DNA from: Oceanobacter mangrovi
GTDB taxonomy: Bacteria > Pseudomonadota > Gammaproteobacteria > Pseudomonadales > Oceanobacteraceae
Direction: 5' to 3'
Length of the DNA stretch: 64,000 nucleotides
Assembly (NCBI RefSeq): GCF_019740315.1
Contig: NZ_JAHXZR010000004.1
Span: forward strand, 1-64,000
Below, in pieces: positions 1 through 7,959 of this stretch (its first letter is position 1; every line of letters begins with the position of its first letter). The translations under genes were made by a program, and so were the position numbers. The notes below the pieces were generated by a model. It was not told the origin of the DNA and did not search any database. It was given only the letters and a program-made list of their open reading frames with translations.

Positions 1-119
1 TGGATATCGGCCGTTATCTGATGGGATTTTACAACCAGCAACGGCCACATACTGCGAATGATGGAATCAGTCCTCACGCCGCAGAAGAAAAACTTAAAAC
101 CGTGTCCGGAATCAGTTGA
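1..119 (+). CDS. IS3-family transposase, C-terminal end only
   Basis: The open frame runs in from the left edge (first whole codon at base 3) and stops at 117-119. Its 38 residues contain FYNQQRPH followed by DGISPHAAEEKL, the usual C-terminal end of the DDE transposase (OrfB) of IS3-type elements. The rest of the element lies outside the window. The terminal inverted repeat follows directly, so this is the right end of an insertion sequence. Whether the full copy is intact cannot be seen. Confidence 0.85.
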   Translation, partial: DIGRYLMGFYNQQRPHTANDGISPHAAEEKLKTVSGIS

Positions 120-127
120 CCACTACA
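102..127 (+). repeat. Right terminal inverted repeat of the IS3-type element
   Basis: The sequence ends TTGACCACTACA, so read inward from the tip it begins TGTAGTGGTCAA, a typical IS3-family terminus (TG...CA). It overlaps the transposase stop codon, as is common in this family. The matching left end is outside the window. Confidence 0.6.
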
Positions 128-145
128 GATGATGGTAGACAGAGC

Positions 146-334
146 TCATAGAGTAAAATTAGTTAGCTCACTGTCCGTGTCATCAGCACCACCTTCTATT
201 TCTTCAAAGTCGCTCGGCCGATCCTCCTCAACCTCAACAGTGCCGATCAAGTCTTTCCAATCTAAATTAGGGTTTTGCTCCAATAGAGACAGCATATCCA
301 GAAAGGCCTTGATGATAGTCTTGTCGTTATGTGC
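146..334 (-). pseudogene. Truncated coding remnant next to the IS end
   Basis: The minus strand has a 62-codon open frame with no start codon, bounded upstream by a stop. It encodes an acidic tail (AHNDKTIIKAF at its beginning, SELTNFTL at the end). The composition looks protein-like and resembles the C-terminal part of a small antitoxin-type protein, but I do not recognise a family. The IS end sits just beyond its 3' end and the dispersed repeat overlaps its 5' end, which fits a gene broken by insertion or recombination. It may also be chance. Confidence 0.25.
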
Positions 335-365
335 TCATTTTCTCACCTGGGGCATGAGCAACTGG
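306..365 (+). repeat. Dispersed repeat, copy A
   Basis: About 38 bases (core TTGATGATAGTCTTGT then GTTATGTGCTCA) are nearly identical to 21435-21475, with weaker similarity continuing for some 20 bases more. Both copies can fold through GTTATGTGC and a later GCAT element. No known element is recognised. Confidence 0.6.
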
Positions 366-502
366 ATCGCTACCCTTAGATTGACTGGGCCAATAAAAAT
401 ATTGGGCTATCAGCGATTCTCAACGATCGAAGGGCAGGGGGTCGTGGCTAAATAACCCCGAACAGGATTAAAGCTCAGACTCCAAAGTTTGATATCCCTC
501 CA

Positions 503-613
503 TCATTTTCGGGATAGTTTCTGCTTTATCACGCGAGCGGCCCACCAGGCGGCGATGATTAGCAGAATGTAAAATAGAAAGACTGCAGCCGTTTCAACAA
601 TAGGTTCGAGCAT
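503..613 (-). CDS. Small single-pass membrane protein, 36 aa
   Basis: The frame encodes 36 residues with one hydrophobic segment (about residues 8-26, containing VFLFYILLII and two Trp) and a basic tail ending KQKLSRK, which suggests an N-out, C-in membrane peptide. A strong GGAGGAAG ribosome-binding site lies just before the ATG, which is the main reason to call it real. It is the third gene after the lipoprotein and the secreted protein on the same strand, 43 bases beyond the latter, and is probably co-transcribed with them. Function is unknown. Confidence 0.55.
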   Translation of the reverse strand: MLEPIVETAAVFLFYILLIIAAWWAARVIKQKLSRK

Positions 614-656
614 ACCTTCCTCCGAAGGACGACGGGGCCTGCTGACCCCGTGTTGG

Positions 657-1037
657 TTACTGGCATTGAAGCTTAACCGCAGTGCCCATGACCTGGGCCG
701 TTCCAGCTACCAGCATCCCCTTATAACGTGAGCCTGCTTGGTGGAATTCCCCCTCACTGGCCCCACCGACCCAAAATATTTTGAGGCCAGTAACCGCGTT
801 GTAGCCATCCTTCTTCGCACTTTCACCCAGTTCTCTAACGGATTGCTGAATCATGCTATTGACGGATGTGCTTATCGAACCGTCAAAATAGAGAGAACTC
901 CAATAGGGTGCCATGGCCACAATACTGCAATTCGGCAGTGGAAATGATTCTGTCGTGTAGGTGCCGTAATAATCTGCGGCGGCCGACCAGGATGCACTCA
1001 GTGCCAAAATTGCCAAGCAGGCTGTGCGACGAATCAT
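657..1037 (-). CDS. Secreted protein of unknown function
   Basis: The 126-residue product has a signal peptide (cleavage probably after the Ala run near residue 20). The mature part contains NSMIQQSVRELGESAKKDG and then YNAVTGLKIFWVGG, which resembles the core of YbjQ-like heavy-metal-associated proteins, where a helix is followed by a small-residue-AV-G strand. Two cysteines remain, one near the mature N-terminus (PNCS) and one at the C-terminus (LQCQ), and may pair in the periplasm. Its start overlaps the stop of the lipoprotein gene by 4 bases (ATGA), so the two are translationally coupled. Exact function is not recognised. Confidence 0.6.
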   Translation of the reverse strand: MIRRTACLAILALSASWSAAADYYGTYTTESFPLPNCSIVAMAPYWSSLYFDGSISTSVNSMIQQSVRELGESAKKDGYNAVTGLKIFWVGGASEGEFHQAGSRYKGMLVAGTAQVMGTAVKLQCQ

Positions 1038-1525
1038 CCTTGCAGTTCCTTGTACTTAACCAGACGCAGGTTGCAGCTGTGTTTTTGTACTGTTTTCATG
1101 GTTTGACCCATGAAATGCGATTCCTTGTAATAGTAATCACGTGCTCTCAGAGGCATCAGGTCACCAACCAGGCGATAGTGGTGACCACCCTCCAGCGTAA
1201 TTTTCCTGACGGTATAGCCATCACGCTTGCCATCCATGGTCTTTTGGCTCAGGTCACATTCATAGGCGATGGTGTGAGTACCTGCTTTTAGTTCCTGCTT
1301 GGATTGAGAAATCAGTGATAACTCGTGGCCATCGATGGACTCGACGGTAATGCCATGGCCCATTCCCCAGCCAGTCTCGCCGTTGAATTCAATCACCGCT
1401 ACCTGATCACGTGGCAATGGGGCCCCTTCATAAACCTGATCCGTTCCGTGACCGAGCATCGAGGCGCAGCCTGTCATGATGCTGAGGGTTGCTGCTGAAA
1501 ATACAATTTGAGCTGTACGTTTCAT
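1034..1525 (-). CDS. Lipoprotein of unknown function
   Basis: The 163-residue product has a lipoprotein signal with lipobox MTGC, so the mature protein should be membrane-anchored. The rest is a beta-rich domain with GTHTIAYEC and EGGHHYRL, resembling small envelope-stress lipoproteins in which a polypeptide is displayed in the periplasm. A clear AAGGAGAT ribosome-binding site precedes the ATG. It heads a three-gene minus-strand operon. A palindrome 16 bases upstream matches one next to the XRE gene, so control by that regulator is likely. The substrate or partner is unknown. Confidence 0.65.
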   Translation of the reverse strand: MKRTAQIVFSAATLSIMTGCASMLGHGTDQVYEGAPLPRDQVAVIEFNGETGWGMGHGITVESIDGHELSLISQSKQELKAGTHTIAYECDLSQKTMDGKRDGYTVRKITLEGGHHYRLVGDLMPLRARDYYYKESHFMGQTMKTVQKHSCNLRLVKYKELQG

Positions 1526-1540
1526 TTGTCATCTCCTTGT

Positions 1541-1553
1541 TCTCAAAATGAGA
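1541..1553. promoter_or_regulatory. Palindromic operator before the lipoprotein operon
   Basis: TCTCAAAATGAGA has 5-bp arms around a 3-base centre. Allowing the flanking base, it fits TTCTCANAATGAGA, the same motif found at 1706-1718. It lies directly upstream of the lipoprotein ribosome-binding site, where a bound repressor would block transcription. The XRE protein encoded next door is the obvious candidate. Confidence 0.5.
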
Positions 1554-1705
1554 TCACAAATATAAGAAACGTCGCCATGATAGACAAGCTGGATTCATTG
1601 TAACTGCAATCAAGATCGCTATTGCAGCTTTGGGTAACGGTCATAAGGATAAAAAGACAATGAATGCATTGAGGTTGTACTCATTTTGGATAAATAATCA
1701 AATAT

Positions 1706-1718
1706 TCTCAGAATGAGA
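1706..1718. promoter_or_regulatory. Palindromic operator before the XRE gene
   Basis: TCTCAGAATGAGA differs from the 1541 site only in the centre. It overlaps the first possible ATG of the XRE frame, which argues that translation begins further in and that the site is an autoregulatory operator. Confidence 0.5.
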
Positions 1719-1732
1719 TGATGGAACGCACA

Positions 1733-1951
1733 ATGAGCTCGACCAAATATGCCCGCCTGATTGGCTGGTTAATTGCCACTCGACAAGCCAGAGGCCTGAC
1801 TATTCGGGATGTGGCTCAACGTCTGGATGTTGTGCCCTCGGCGGTGCATCGCATTGAAAATCTGGAACGTCGGTTGGATGTTTACGAGTACGTACAGTAT
1901 TGCGCTGCATTGGAGCTGGATCCCCAGGAGGGGATCCGCATGTTGAAGTGA
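1733..1951 (+). CDS. XRE-family helix-turn-helix regulator
   Basis: This is a small one-domain DNA-binding protein of 72 residues from this start. The HTH reads TIRDVAQRLDVVPSAVHRIE, a classic Cro/CI-type helix pair, followed by a short tail (ALELDPQEGIRML) common in minimal XRE regulators. In-frame ATGs at 1718 and 1721 are possible, but the operator palindrome covers the first, and GGAA sits 6-7 bases before 1733, so 1733 is preferred. The stop lies 3 bases from the end of the convergent recombinase gene. The two shared palindromes suggest it represses itself and the divergent lipoprotein operon. Confidence 0.75.
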   Translation: MSSTKYARLIGWLIATRQARGLTIRDVAQRLDVVPSAVHRIENLERRLDVYEYVQYCAALELDPQEGIRMLK

Positions 1952-1954
1952 CCG

Positions 1955-4519
1955 TTACTCTGTTTCGGGGGAGAGGGTTTTCATCAGGAAACGAAATGCT
2001 TTCTGCTGGCGAATGCTCCCCCAAGAGATCTCTTTAGAAAACAGTTTTTCCGGGGAATCCTGCCGAATGATCTCCCAGCGATACACGCATATTTTTTGGG
2101 TGCTGGGCATCAAATTGAAAAAATTGACCACCATTTTCTGAATTCTTTCTTTGTCGTCCTTTTGCCAATGGCCGCAGATCAGATCCAGCAGCAGTGGATC
2201 GCTTACGATTTGTCTGGGGATCGATGAAATCTCCGGAAATATCATGATCAGTCGCCCCAATGACTGATCTCCCGCCTGAAATTTTCTCAACTCGTCAACG
2301 AACCCATCAAAATTTTCTCGAATGAATCCAGGGCGGTCGGGTAGTTGAACTGCCTCAATGGTTTGCCAACCGGCCAGATCGAACTCTGGCACAAGTTTTT
2401 TCATCCGTTTGAAAACCATTTTTTCAACGGATGAAACTCCCCGGATGCCATCCGCGCTTGAAGCTGAGTTACTTTTCTGGATTGCTTGCCGGCTGACAGC
2501 CAAGAGCTGGGCCCAGGCAGCTGTAGTTAATTGCAGTTCTGTCCGCTTTCGGTACTGCGGCAGCAGCAAGTCGACCGAGTGGATATAATTTCGGAGTGTG
2601 GTCTTGGGACTTACATGCCCCAGTTCTGCCGAGATTTGATGAAGTGGGTTCAGAACTCGATTACCATTTTCTGACGGGCTGACGCGAGAAAAGTACTTTT
2701 TGAAGTTTTCGATTTCTGAGGGCGGAACTGAAAATGGATTGGCGCCAGCCGCCCCTTCAGGACCGATATTACACATCATTTGCTGGAAATTGATTGTTGC
2801 AAACGAATGTCGCAGTGAGTGAAATGAGGATTGTGGGTCTCCAGTCACCCTGCGAATGATGGCCGAAAGCAATTCAAAAATCCGGTTCTGCAACGTCGAC
2901 ACTTTGCGCCGCGAATTCCAATGCATCAATCCGTCCGTGTTGCTGGCATGATCCTGACGCCATGTGAGCCAGTGATTGAGCAACTCGAACTCTGTGTTTG
3001 ACCAGCGTCCTTCCATGGCGACGACTCGATTTCCAGTTTGAGTTTTGGGCTGCCAGTCGTCTGTTTTCGAGATCACCACCGTTCTGAACCCCTCCAGGTG
3101 CAGCCCAGTCATGCGCAAATTTTCAATTTCTCCACGACGCAACCCAGAGCGAAATCCCAGCAGCGCACAAATTTTTGCAGCCTCCAAAAACCGCTTATTC
3201 GGATTTGACGTTTCCGCCGAAATCAACCGATCCAGCCAATCCAGGATTGCCTGAAACTCCCACGGCATCAGCATGACTGGGTGGTGTTCATTGTGACCGT
3301 CGCGATCAAATGCCACCTGGAACAGCTCTCTGCTGCATCGTTGATGCAGAAACCAGCAAAAATAATTTAGATTTTTGGCAACGTTTTCTCGACTGCGGGG
3401 GCTGCATCTGTACAGCAATGCCTCGAATCGAATCTGCAAATCGTCGTTGTCGAGATCCAGAGGATTCTGATCGCCAAATTCCTTTGTCATCCGGTCAGAC
3501 AGATCATTCGCGAGCCGTTTCAGGCTGGCCGGTTTCAGATTCTGGCCGAATGCCGTTGGGTTTTGGCTGAAAAAGCCTATGCATTGGGCAACGATTGCCA
3601 TCGGAGGCGGGAGTTGTTGAGCAAGGTTTTTCAGCTGGACTTGCAGATCGTTGGACGAATCAATCGTGGATGCGAGTGTTTTCGCATCTGGAGAATGCTG
3701 CTGCTTTCGGCTTTGCTGTTCGTTAGCCTGCTGCTCAACGATGGCTGTCATGGATGGAATTAAATGGGTCAACCGGCGAACGTGCCCGATCTCCGAGAGA
3801 CCTCGATTGCGGGCTCGATTGGCGAGGGCATGGGCCATAAACGCTGGCAACTCCTGGTGCTGTAGCGCCAGCATTGCCGAGAGAAATTGGTGTTGATTGC
3901 CAATCTCTAATTCTGGTGAAAACTGCCGAACCATTTTTTTGATTTGCTGAAACCAGCTGGCGGCGTTTTTGGGTTCAAAAACGTCTCGGTGCCGCCAAAT
4001 CAGCAACAGAGTTAGTGAATCTGGTTGCCAGACCATGTCGATCTCGTGCCTAGGTTTGCTCAACCTGAACCAAAAATCATTTTTCAATCGTCGCAGACTG
4101 CTGATCCAGTGCTGTTGATTAAAATCCCTAATCAGATCTGGATCGAGTAATCGGCCATAGCGAATGGCCGAGTACAAAATTATTCCTCTCGCTGTTTTTG
4201 AATCACTGTTGATCAGTCGCTCTGAAAAAATTCGATCAAATTGCTGTAGTGCCTGCCAGAATTGATAATTGTTCGACGTGACCGGCGCAGACGGTCGGGG
4301 GATGGAAACGCTGCGGTGGATTTCGTCGTGAGATGTTCTTCCCTGGGCAACCAGAGTTTCGACAATCTCGGTTAAAATTTTATCCACCTGATCGCCGCTG
4401 GTACGGCGACGCAGTTCGTCGATGAGGAGTGTGAATTGCTGGCGGCGGACCCATTGTGATTCGGAATCGGGGTCAACCCCAACTGCCAGGAGAGCGGCTT
4501 TTGCAATATCAGACAACAT
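1955..4519 (-). CDS. Large tyrosine recombinase/integrase
   Basis: The 854-residue protein has a tyrosine recombinase core in its second half. GLRRGEIENL supplies the first Arg (about residue 460), KTQTGNR the Lys, HSLRHSF the HxxR pair (about 567-570), LGH the second His (about 635) and NYIHS the nucleophilic Tyr (about 645). The active site therefore looks complete. About 400 N-terminal residues with a core-binding-like helical part, and about 200 residues beyond the Tyr, make it far longer than phage integrases (300-400). The start was moved in from 4561 because AGGAGG lies 9 bases before the ATG at 4519. It overlaps the upstream gene by 11 bases, so the two are coupled and probably act together on one mobile element. 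Confidence 0.8.
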   Translation of the reverse strand: MLSDIAKAALLAVGVDPDSESQWVRRQQFTLLIDELRRRTSGDQVDKILTEIVETLVAQGRTSHDEIHRSVSIPRPSAPVTSNNYQFWQALQQFDRIFSERLINSDSKTARGIILYSAIRYGRLLDPDLIRDFNQQHWISSLRRLKNDFWFRLSKPRHEIDMVWQPDSLTLLLIWRHRDVFEPKNAASWFQQIKKMVRQFSPELEIGNQHQFLSAMLALQHQELPAFMAHALANRARNRGLSEIGHVRRLTHLIPSMTAIVEQQANEQQSRKQQHSPDAKTLASTIDSSNDLQVQLKNLAQQLPPPMAIVAQCIGFFSQNPTAFGQNLKPASLKRLANDLSDRMTKEFGDQNPLDLDNDDLQIRFEALLYRCSPRSRENVAKNLNYFCWFLHQRCSRELFQVAFDRDGHNEHHPVMLMPWEFQAILDWLDRLISAETSNPNKRFLEAAKICALLGFRSGLRRGEIENLRMTGLHLEGFRTVVISKTDDWQPKTQTGNRVVAMEGRWSNTEFELLNHWLTWRQDHASNTDGLMHWNSRRKVSTLQNRIFELLSAIIRRVTGDPQSSFHSLRHSFATINFQQMMCNIGPEGAAGANPFSVPPSEIENFKKYFSRVSPSENGNRVLNPLHQISAELGHVSPKTTLRNYIHSVDLLLPQYRKRTELQLTTAAWAQLLAVSRQAIQKSNSASSADGIRGVSSVEKMVFKRMKKLVPEFDLAGWQTIEAVQLPDRPGFIRENFDGFVDELRKFQAGDQSLGRLIMIFPEISSIPRQIVSDPLLLDLICGHWQKDDKERIQKMVVNFFNLMPSTQKICVYRWEIIRQDSPEKLFSKEISWGSIRQQKAFRFLMKTLSPETE

Positions 4520-6680
4520 CGAACCATTCCTCCTGAATGCCGAGCTCGTCAATGATTTCATCGAACGCTTTCAAAAGTTGTTTTTTCACAATGACTGGAT
4601 CGGTGGTCGAAAACTGATCCCACATGGCCTCGCCTTGCGAGTGGTGGTTCATGGCCACATTGATGGCATCAGCATCAACCCCCAAATTGCGCAGTTTGTT
4701 TTTGAGAAATTTGCGGTTCGAATTCAATGGCCAGCGAGTGTAATGCCGCAGATGGCTCTCAATGTTTTTTGGGTTTGGGGAAATGATTCGGCCGCCCTCG
4801 CCCCTGAAAAACGAAAAATAGGCGACACCATTTTTTTGCAGTCCAATTTTTGCAAATGTGGCGCGGCGTACCCCGCAGTAAAAATCGGAAATTTTAATCG
4901 CCAGCGGATGCACTGGCTGAAATCGGGCATGTGAGTAATCTGGCTTGTCCTTGTCACGAAAAAACAGAAATCCAGACTCCTGATCAATTTCAACCAACGG
5001 GTCGAACACACCCCGGACACTGGTGCAGATGGACTGCACCAAAATCGCCAACAGCGTGTTGGCGTTATGCCACTCCACTGAGCCTGGCTGAAAATGTTGT
5101 GCGTCCTCGGCAATTGCCTGAATCACAGCCGCCATTTCATCCGTGGTTGGGACGTGGCGAGCAGCGAAAAAACCGCTGTGTTTGATTTGCAGTGGCCAAA
5201 TGGGTTGTTCATCGAGTCGCTGGAGCAGTTGATTCAACGAATCGAAAAAACATATTGCGACATCTCGGTCAGAAACCGCAGAGTAAAACTGAGGTGTGTT
5301 GGCTGACGGAACTCGGATGCCAAACGTGGTTTGCACGATGACAGGGTCAAATGAACTTCGGGCAATTTCGAAAAGGCAGCGAGAGATTTTGGCGCACGTG
5401 ATGCGCGTTGAATTCAGCGTCGACAGTGCTGATTTCACTGATTTTTTCAGCTGCTCTGGGTTGGTCGCAGCAACATGCCGGATAAATTCAACGACCTCAC
5501 TTGGCTGCAGCAGAACGTTGGGAATTTCCACCGAGGGTGAGGAATACAGGATGTGCTTGGCCATTTTTACCGTCACAGGTGCTGGCTCCGGTGTTCGGTA
5601 CTCTGGCCGAATGCGTGGGACCAGAAAAACGTTTTTCTCTTCGTCAAAACTCAGGTTTTCGGAGGCGGATTGAGCATCTGCCAAGCACATCTCGCCAAGG
5701 TCCTCGATTTTTGTTGAAGTTGCCAGCATCAGGACCAGAGCAATTCCAATGAATTTTGTCTTTTGCTTTTGCCGAAGTTGCTTCGCCAGTTGCCAAATTT
5801 TTTGCAATTCCGAATCGGTCAGTTGGGAGTAGGTCAGCGGCAGTGCGGCGTTCACTCGGGCCAGAATGGCCCGGGCCGATTCGGATTTCTGACGAGCGGT
5901 TTTGATCTCAATCGACTGACCCTGAAGTTTTTCAAGCAGAATCAGAATCTGATCAGCGGGGTGGTCCTCTCCGTGTGCGAGGCCAGCGGGAGGACGAAAT
6001 GCCAGACTTTCGTGTGGAAAAAATTCAAGAATGCCTGGGTGGGCACCTGGGTCCTCTTCATCGGGTGGCAGCAGTTCCACCAAATTGCCAAACCGACCAC
6101 GGGTGATCCCCTCCCTTGGAGATGAAGTGCGGTGGTGGGGATTTTTCGTGTGAGCGCCGCGACGAACGACTTTTTCCCCATCGAGAACCTTCAAGAACCG
6201 CAGAGCATCAGCAATTTCTGTATCTGGCAGTTCCATTGATTCGACAGTGGCCAAAGTGACAGTCTGCTTTGGGGGGAGAGTGAGGCTTTGATCTTTACCG
6301 CATTTGCGAATCAGCCGCCCAAAACCAGCAACGTCGTGAGATTTAAAGTCGATGGACTTTGGGTCGACCAAGGCTTCCAGCAGGCGATGCTGCAGCAACA
6401 TCACGGTGCGGTTGCCCTCATTACAGACCAGCATAGCTGCCCAGGCTGGGTGGTCGTTAATGTATCCGTGCATGCGGCTGTCTGCAGAGACTGATGTGTC
6501 GATGGCCCAGCTTGAACCTCGCGTCTCGTTCTCGGCCATTGCATCCAGCTCTTCCAGAGCCTGGGCAAGGGAATCTGGCAACCCCAGTGCCTGGTGGATG
6601 AGATGCAGATTTTTCCGCACCTGGTGCAGCCCGATTTCTCCAGCTGGAGGATTGAGGATTTTTTTAACATTGTTAGCCAT
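4509..6680 (-). CDS. Tyrosine-recombinase-like protein, active site apparently degenerate
   Basis: The 723-residue product resembles a recombinase only in its C-terminal third. CTSVRGVFDPL (Arg near 556) fits the first catalytic Arg region. The helix NRKFLKNKLRNLG (near 655-665) sits where related integrases carry an HxxR motif, but shows Lys-Phe-Leu-Lys. MNHHSQG keeps the second His, and WDQFS has Phe (near 690) where a Tyr would be expected. I infer a non-cutting partner, perhaps for DNA binding or synapsis. The gene precedes and overlaps the active recombinase gene. Inverted TATACC/GGTATA arms lie just upstream. Alignment to the family is by eye only. Confidence 0.6.
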   Translation of the reverse strand: MANNVKKILNPPAGEIGLHQVRKNLHLIHQALGLPDSLAQALEELDAMAENETRGSSWAIDTSVSADSRMHGYINDHPAWAAMLVCNEGNRTVMLLQHRLLEALVDPKSIDFKSHDVAGFGRLIRKCGKDQSLTLPPKQTVTLATVESMELPDTEIADALRFLKVLDGEKVVRRGAHTKNPHHRTSSPREGITRGRFGNLVELLPPDEEDPGAHPGILEFFPHESLAFRPPAGLAHGEDHPADQILILLEKLQGQSIEIKTARQKSESARAILARVNAALPLTYSQLTDSELQKIWQLAKQLRQKQKTKFIGIALVLMLATSTKIEDLGEMCLADAQSASENLSFDEEKNVFLVPRIRPEYRTPEPAPVTVKMAKHILYSSPSVEIPNVLLQPSEVVEFIRHVAATNPEQLKKSVKSALSTLNSTRITCAKISRCLFEIARSSFDPVIVQTTFGIRVPSANTPQFYSAVSDRDVAICFFDSLNQLLQRLDEQPIWPLQIKHSGFFAARHVPTTDEMAAVIQAIAEDAQHFQPGSVEWHNANTLLAILVQSICTSVRGVFDPLVEIDQESGFLFFRDKDKPDYSHARFQPVHPLAIKISDFYCGVRRATFAKIGLQKNGVAYFSFFRGEGGRIISPNPKNIESHLRHYTRWPLNSNRKFLKNKLRNLGVDADAINVAMNHHSQGEAMWDQFSTTDPVIVKKQLLKAFDEIIDELGIQEEWFDVV

Positions 6681-6711
6681 ATCTATACCTGTTTTTTAAC
6701 GTGGTATAGAT
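6681..6711. promoter_or_regulatory. Inverted repeat before the recombinase operon
   Basis: ATCTATACC and GGTATAGAT form 9-bp arms around 13 bases, directly upstream of the start codon at 6680. The TATACC/GGTATA core recurs with tighter spacing at 6885-6900, suggesting the same regulator acts on both divergent transcription units. Confidence 0.45.
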
Positions 6712-6884
6712 ACATAGCGTCCCACGGACAGCCCTCCTGGAAGGCCCATGGATACTGGGTTTTCACTTTGTCGTGTGCTTACCCAAAGGTGATCGGGCAG
6801 CCTTGCTTTGGCGTTTGAGCTTGCAAAAGCAGTTATAGGGGCTGTGGTTTTCGTAGAACTACAGCTGTTCAGAACTTGATCATT

Positions 6885-6900
6885 TATACCGTCCGGTATA
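6885..6900. promoter_or_regulatory. Palindrome TATACC-GTCC-GGTATA
   Basis: It is a 16-base element with 6-bp arms that touches the 38-bp palindrome to its right. Its position upstream of the AbiEi-like gene suits an operator or promoter element. Confidence 0.45.
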
Positions 6901-6938
6901 GTGTTCAATAAAAATGAACGTTCATTTCTATTGAACAC
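6901..6938. promoter_or_regulatory. 38-bp near-perfect palindrome at the AbiE-like start
   Basis: Each 19-base arm begins GTGTTCAATA and ends at the centre AACGTT, with one mismatched pair. It abuts the ATG at 6940. AbiEi antitoxins are known to bind inverted repeats in their own promoters, so this is probably the autoregulatory operator. It also explains why spurious frames on both strands begin with the same peptide. Confidence 0.6.
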
Positions 6939-6939
6939 C

Positions 6940-7959
6940 ATGGTGAAGGTGATGAACCAAAACGTGTTTCAGGCATGCGCTGACCAGCTGATGGCCCAGG
7001 TCCATATCCCTGTCGAACTAAAAAAAGTGGCTTCAGATGAGCTGAGTAATACCGGTCTGACTCTTTGTTTTTCTCAGCAAGAGGCATTGCCGATTTGGTG
7101 GGAAAGCGAACTGAGTAAAGAGCAGCTCAGCAGGCTGGCCAGCCTGGCTAAACACAAACAGGTTGTTGCGACCGAATTCATCCCGGCAGGTCTGGCGACT
7201 CAAATGAGGAAATTGGGTATCCAATATATGGATGCTGCTGGTAACGCGTTTATCTCTTCGGGCGGTATACACATCACCATCATTGGTAAACCGAAGCCTA
7301 AGCCGAAGGGGAGATCCTCGGCGAGTACTACCGAAGGGAAAACAGGTAAAGCCTTCCAGGCAGCTGGGCTTCGAGTTGTCTTTGAGCTCTTGATGAATCC
7401 TGATTTGGCCAATGCTTCGATGCGAACTCTGGCGGAAGCAAGTGACGTTTCTCTAGGTTCAGTAAACGCCATTCATAAAGATCTGATTGCCCACCGTTAT
7501 CTCAAAAAAACGTCTGCCGGTATTCGTCTGATGGACAGGGAAAAGCTGATGCATAGGTGGGCGGAACTTTATCCTTATGCATTGCGGCAAAAATTGTTGA
7601 TAGGACGCTACACCAGTGACCGAGAAGACTGGTGGCAATCCATTCGGCCCACCAGCGGAATTCAATTAGGAGGCGAAGTTGCGGCATATCAGCTCTCTCA
7701 CTATTTGACCCCTAAAGACGGTTTGCTTTACGTACAGCAGGCTTCTTTGACTGAACTGATGAAAACTCTACGTCTTCGGAAAATAAAGGAGGGGGAAGTG
7801 GGCGTCAGAACGATAGATGTCTACGAAGCCTTCTGGAAAATTGCAGATAGTGAGTCGATAACAGCCCCTGAATTGGTTGTGTACAGTGATTTGCTGGCGA
7901 CTGATGAGCCACGTTGCCTGGATGCAGCAGAGAGGATAAAGCATGAATACTTGCGTTGA
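6940..7959 (+). CDS. AbiEi-like antitoxin/transcriptional regulator
   Basis: The 339-residue protein appears to be the antitoxin of a type IV (AbiE-like) pair. A winged-helix segment occurs in the middle (ASMRTLAEASDVSLGSVNAIHKDL, then HRYLKKTSAGIRLMDRE), and the C-terminal half carries the VAAYQLSHYLTPKDGLLYV stretch seen in AbiEi-type proteins. The frame is also open from a GTG at 6901, but that would place the 38-bp palindrome inside the gene, so ATG 6940 is chosen. The stop lies inside the next gene (17-base overlap), which matches AbiE operons. Family assignment rests on the pair and not on one decisive motif. Confidence 0.65.
   Translation: MVKVMNQNVFQACADQLMAQVHIPVELKKVASDELSNTGLTLCFSQQEALPIWWESELSKEQLSRLASLAKHKQVVATEFIPAGLATQMRKLGIQYMDAAGNAFISSGGIHITIIGKPKPKPKGRSSASTTEGKTGKAFQAAGLRVVFELLMNPDLANASMRTLAEASDVSLGSVNAIHKDLIAHRYLKKTSAGIRLMDREKLMHRWAELYPYALRQKLLIGRYTSDREDWWQSIRPTSGIQLGGEVAAYQLSHYLTPKDGLLYVQQASLTELMKTLRLRKIKEGEVGVRTIDVYEAFWKIADSESITAPELVVYSDLLATDEPRCLDAAERIKHEYLR

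Noticed and set aside
129-455. 108-codon plus-strand frame after the IS end
   Set aside because: It has no ribosome-binding site or family features and overlaps the minus-strand remnant and the dispersed repeat.
6696-6941. Minus-strand frame starting in the 38-bp palindrome
   Set aside because: Its N-terminus equals the plus-strand reading of the same palindrome, so it is produced by the symmetry.
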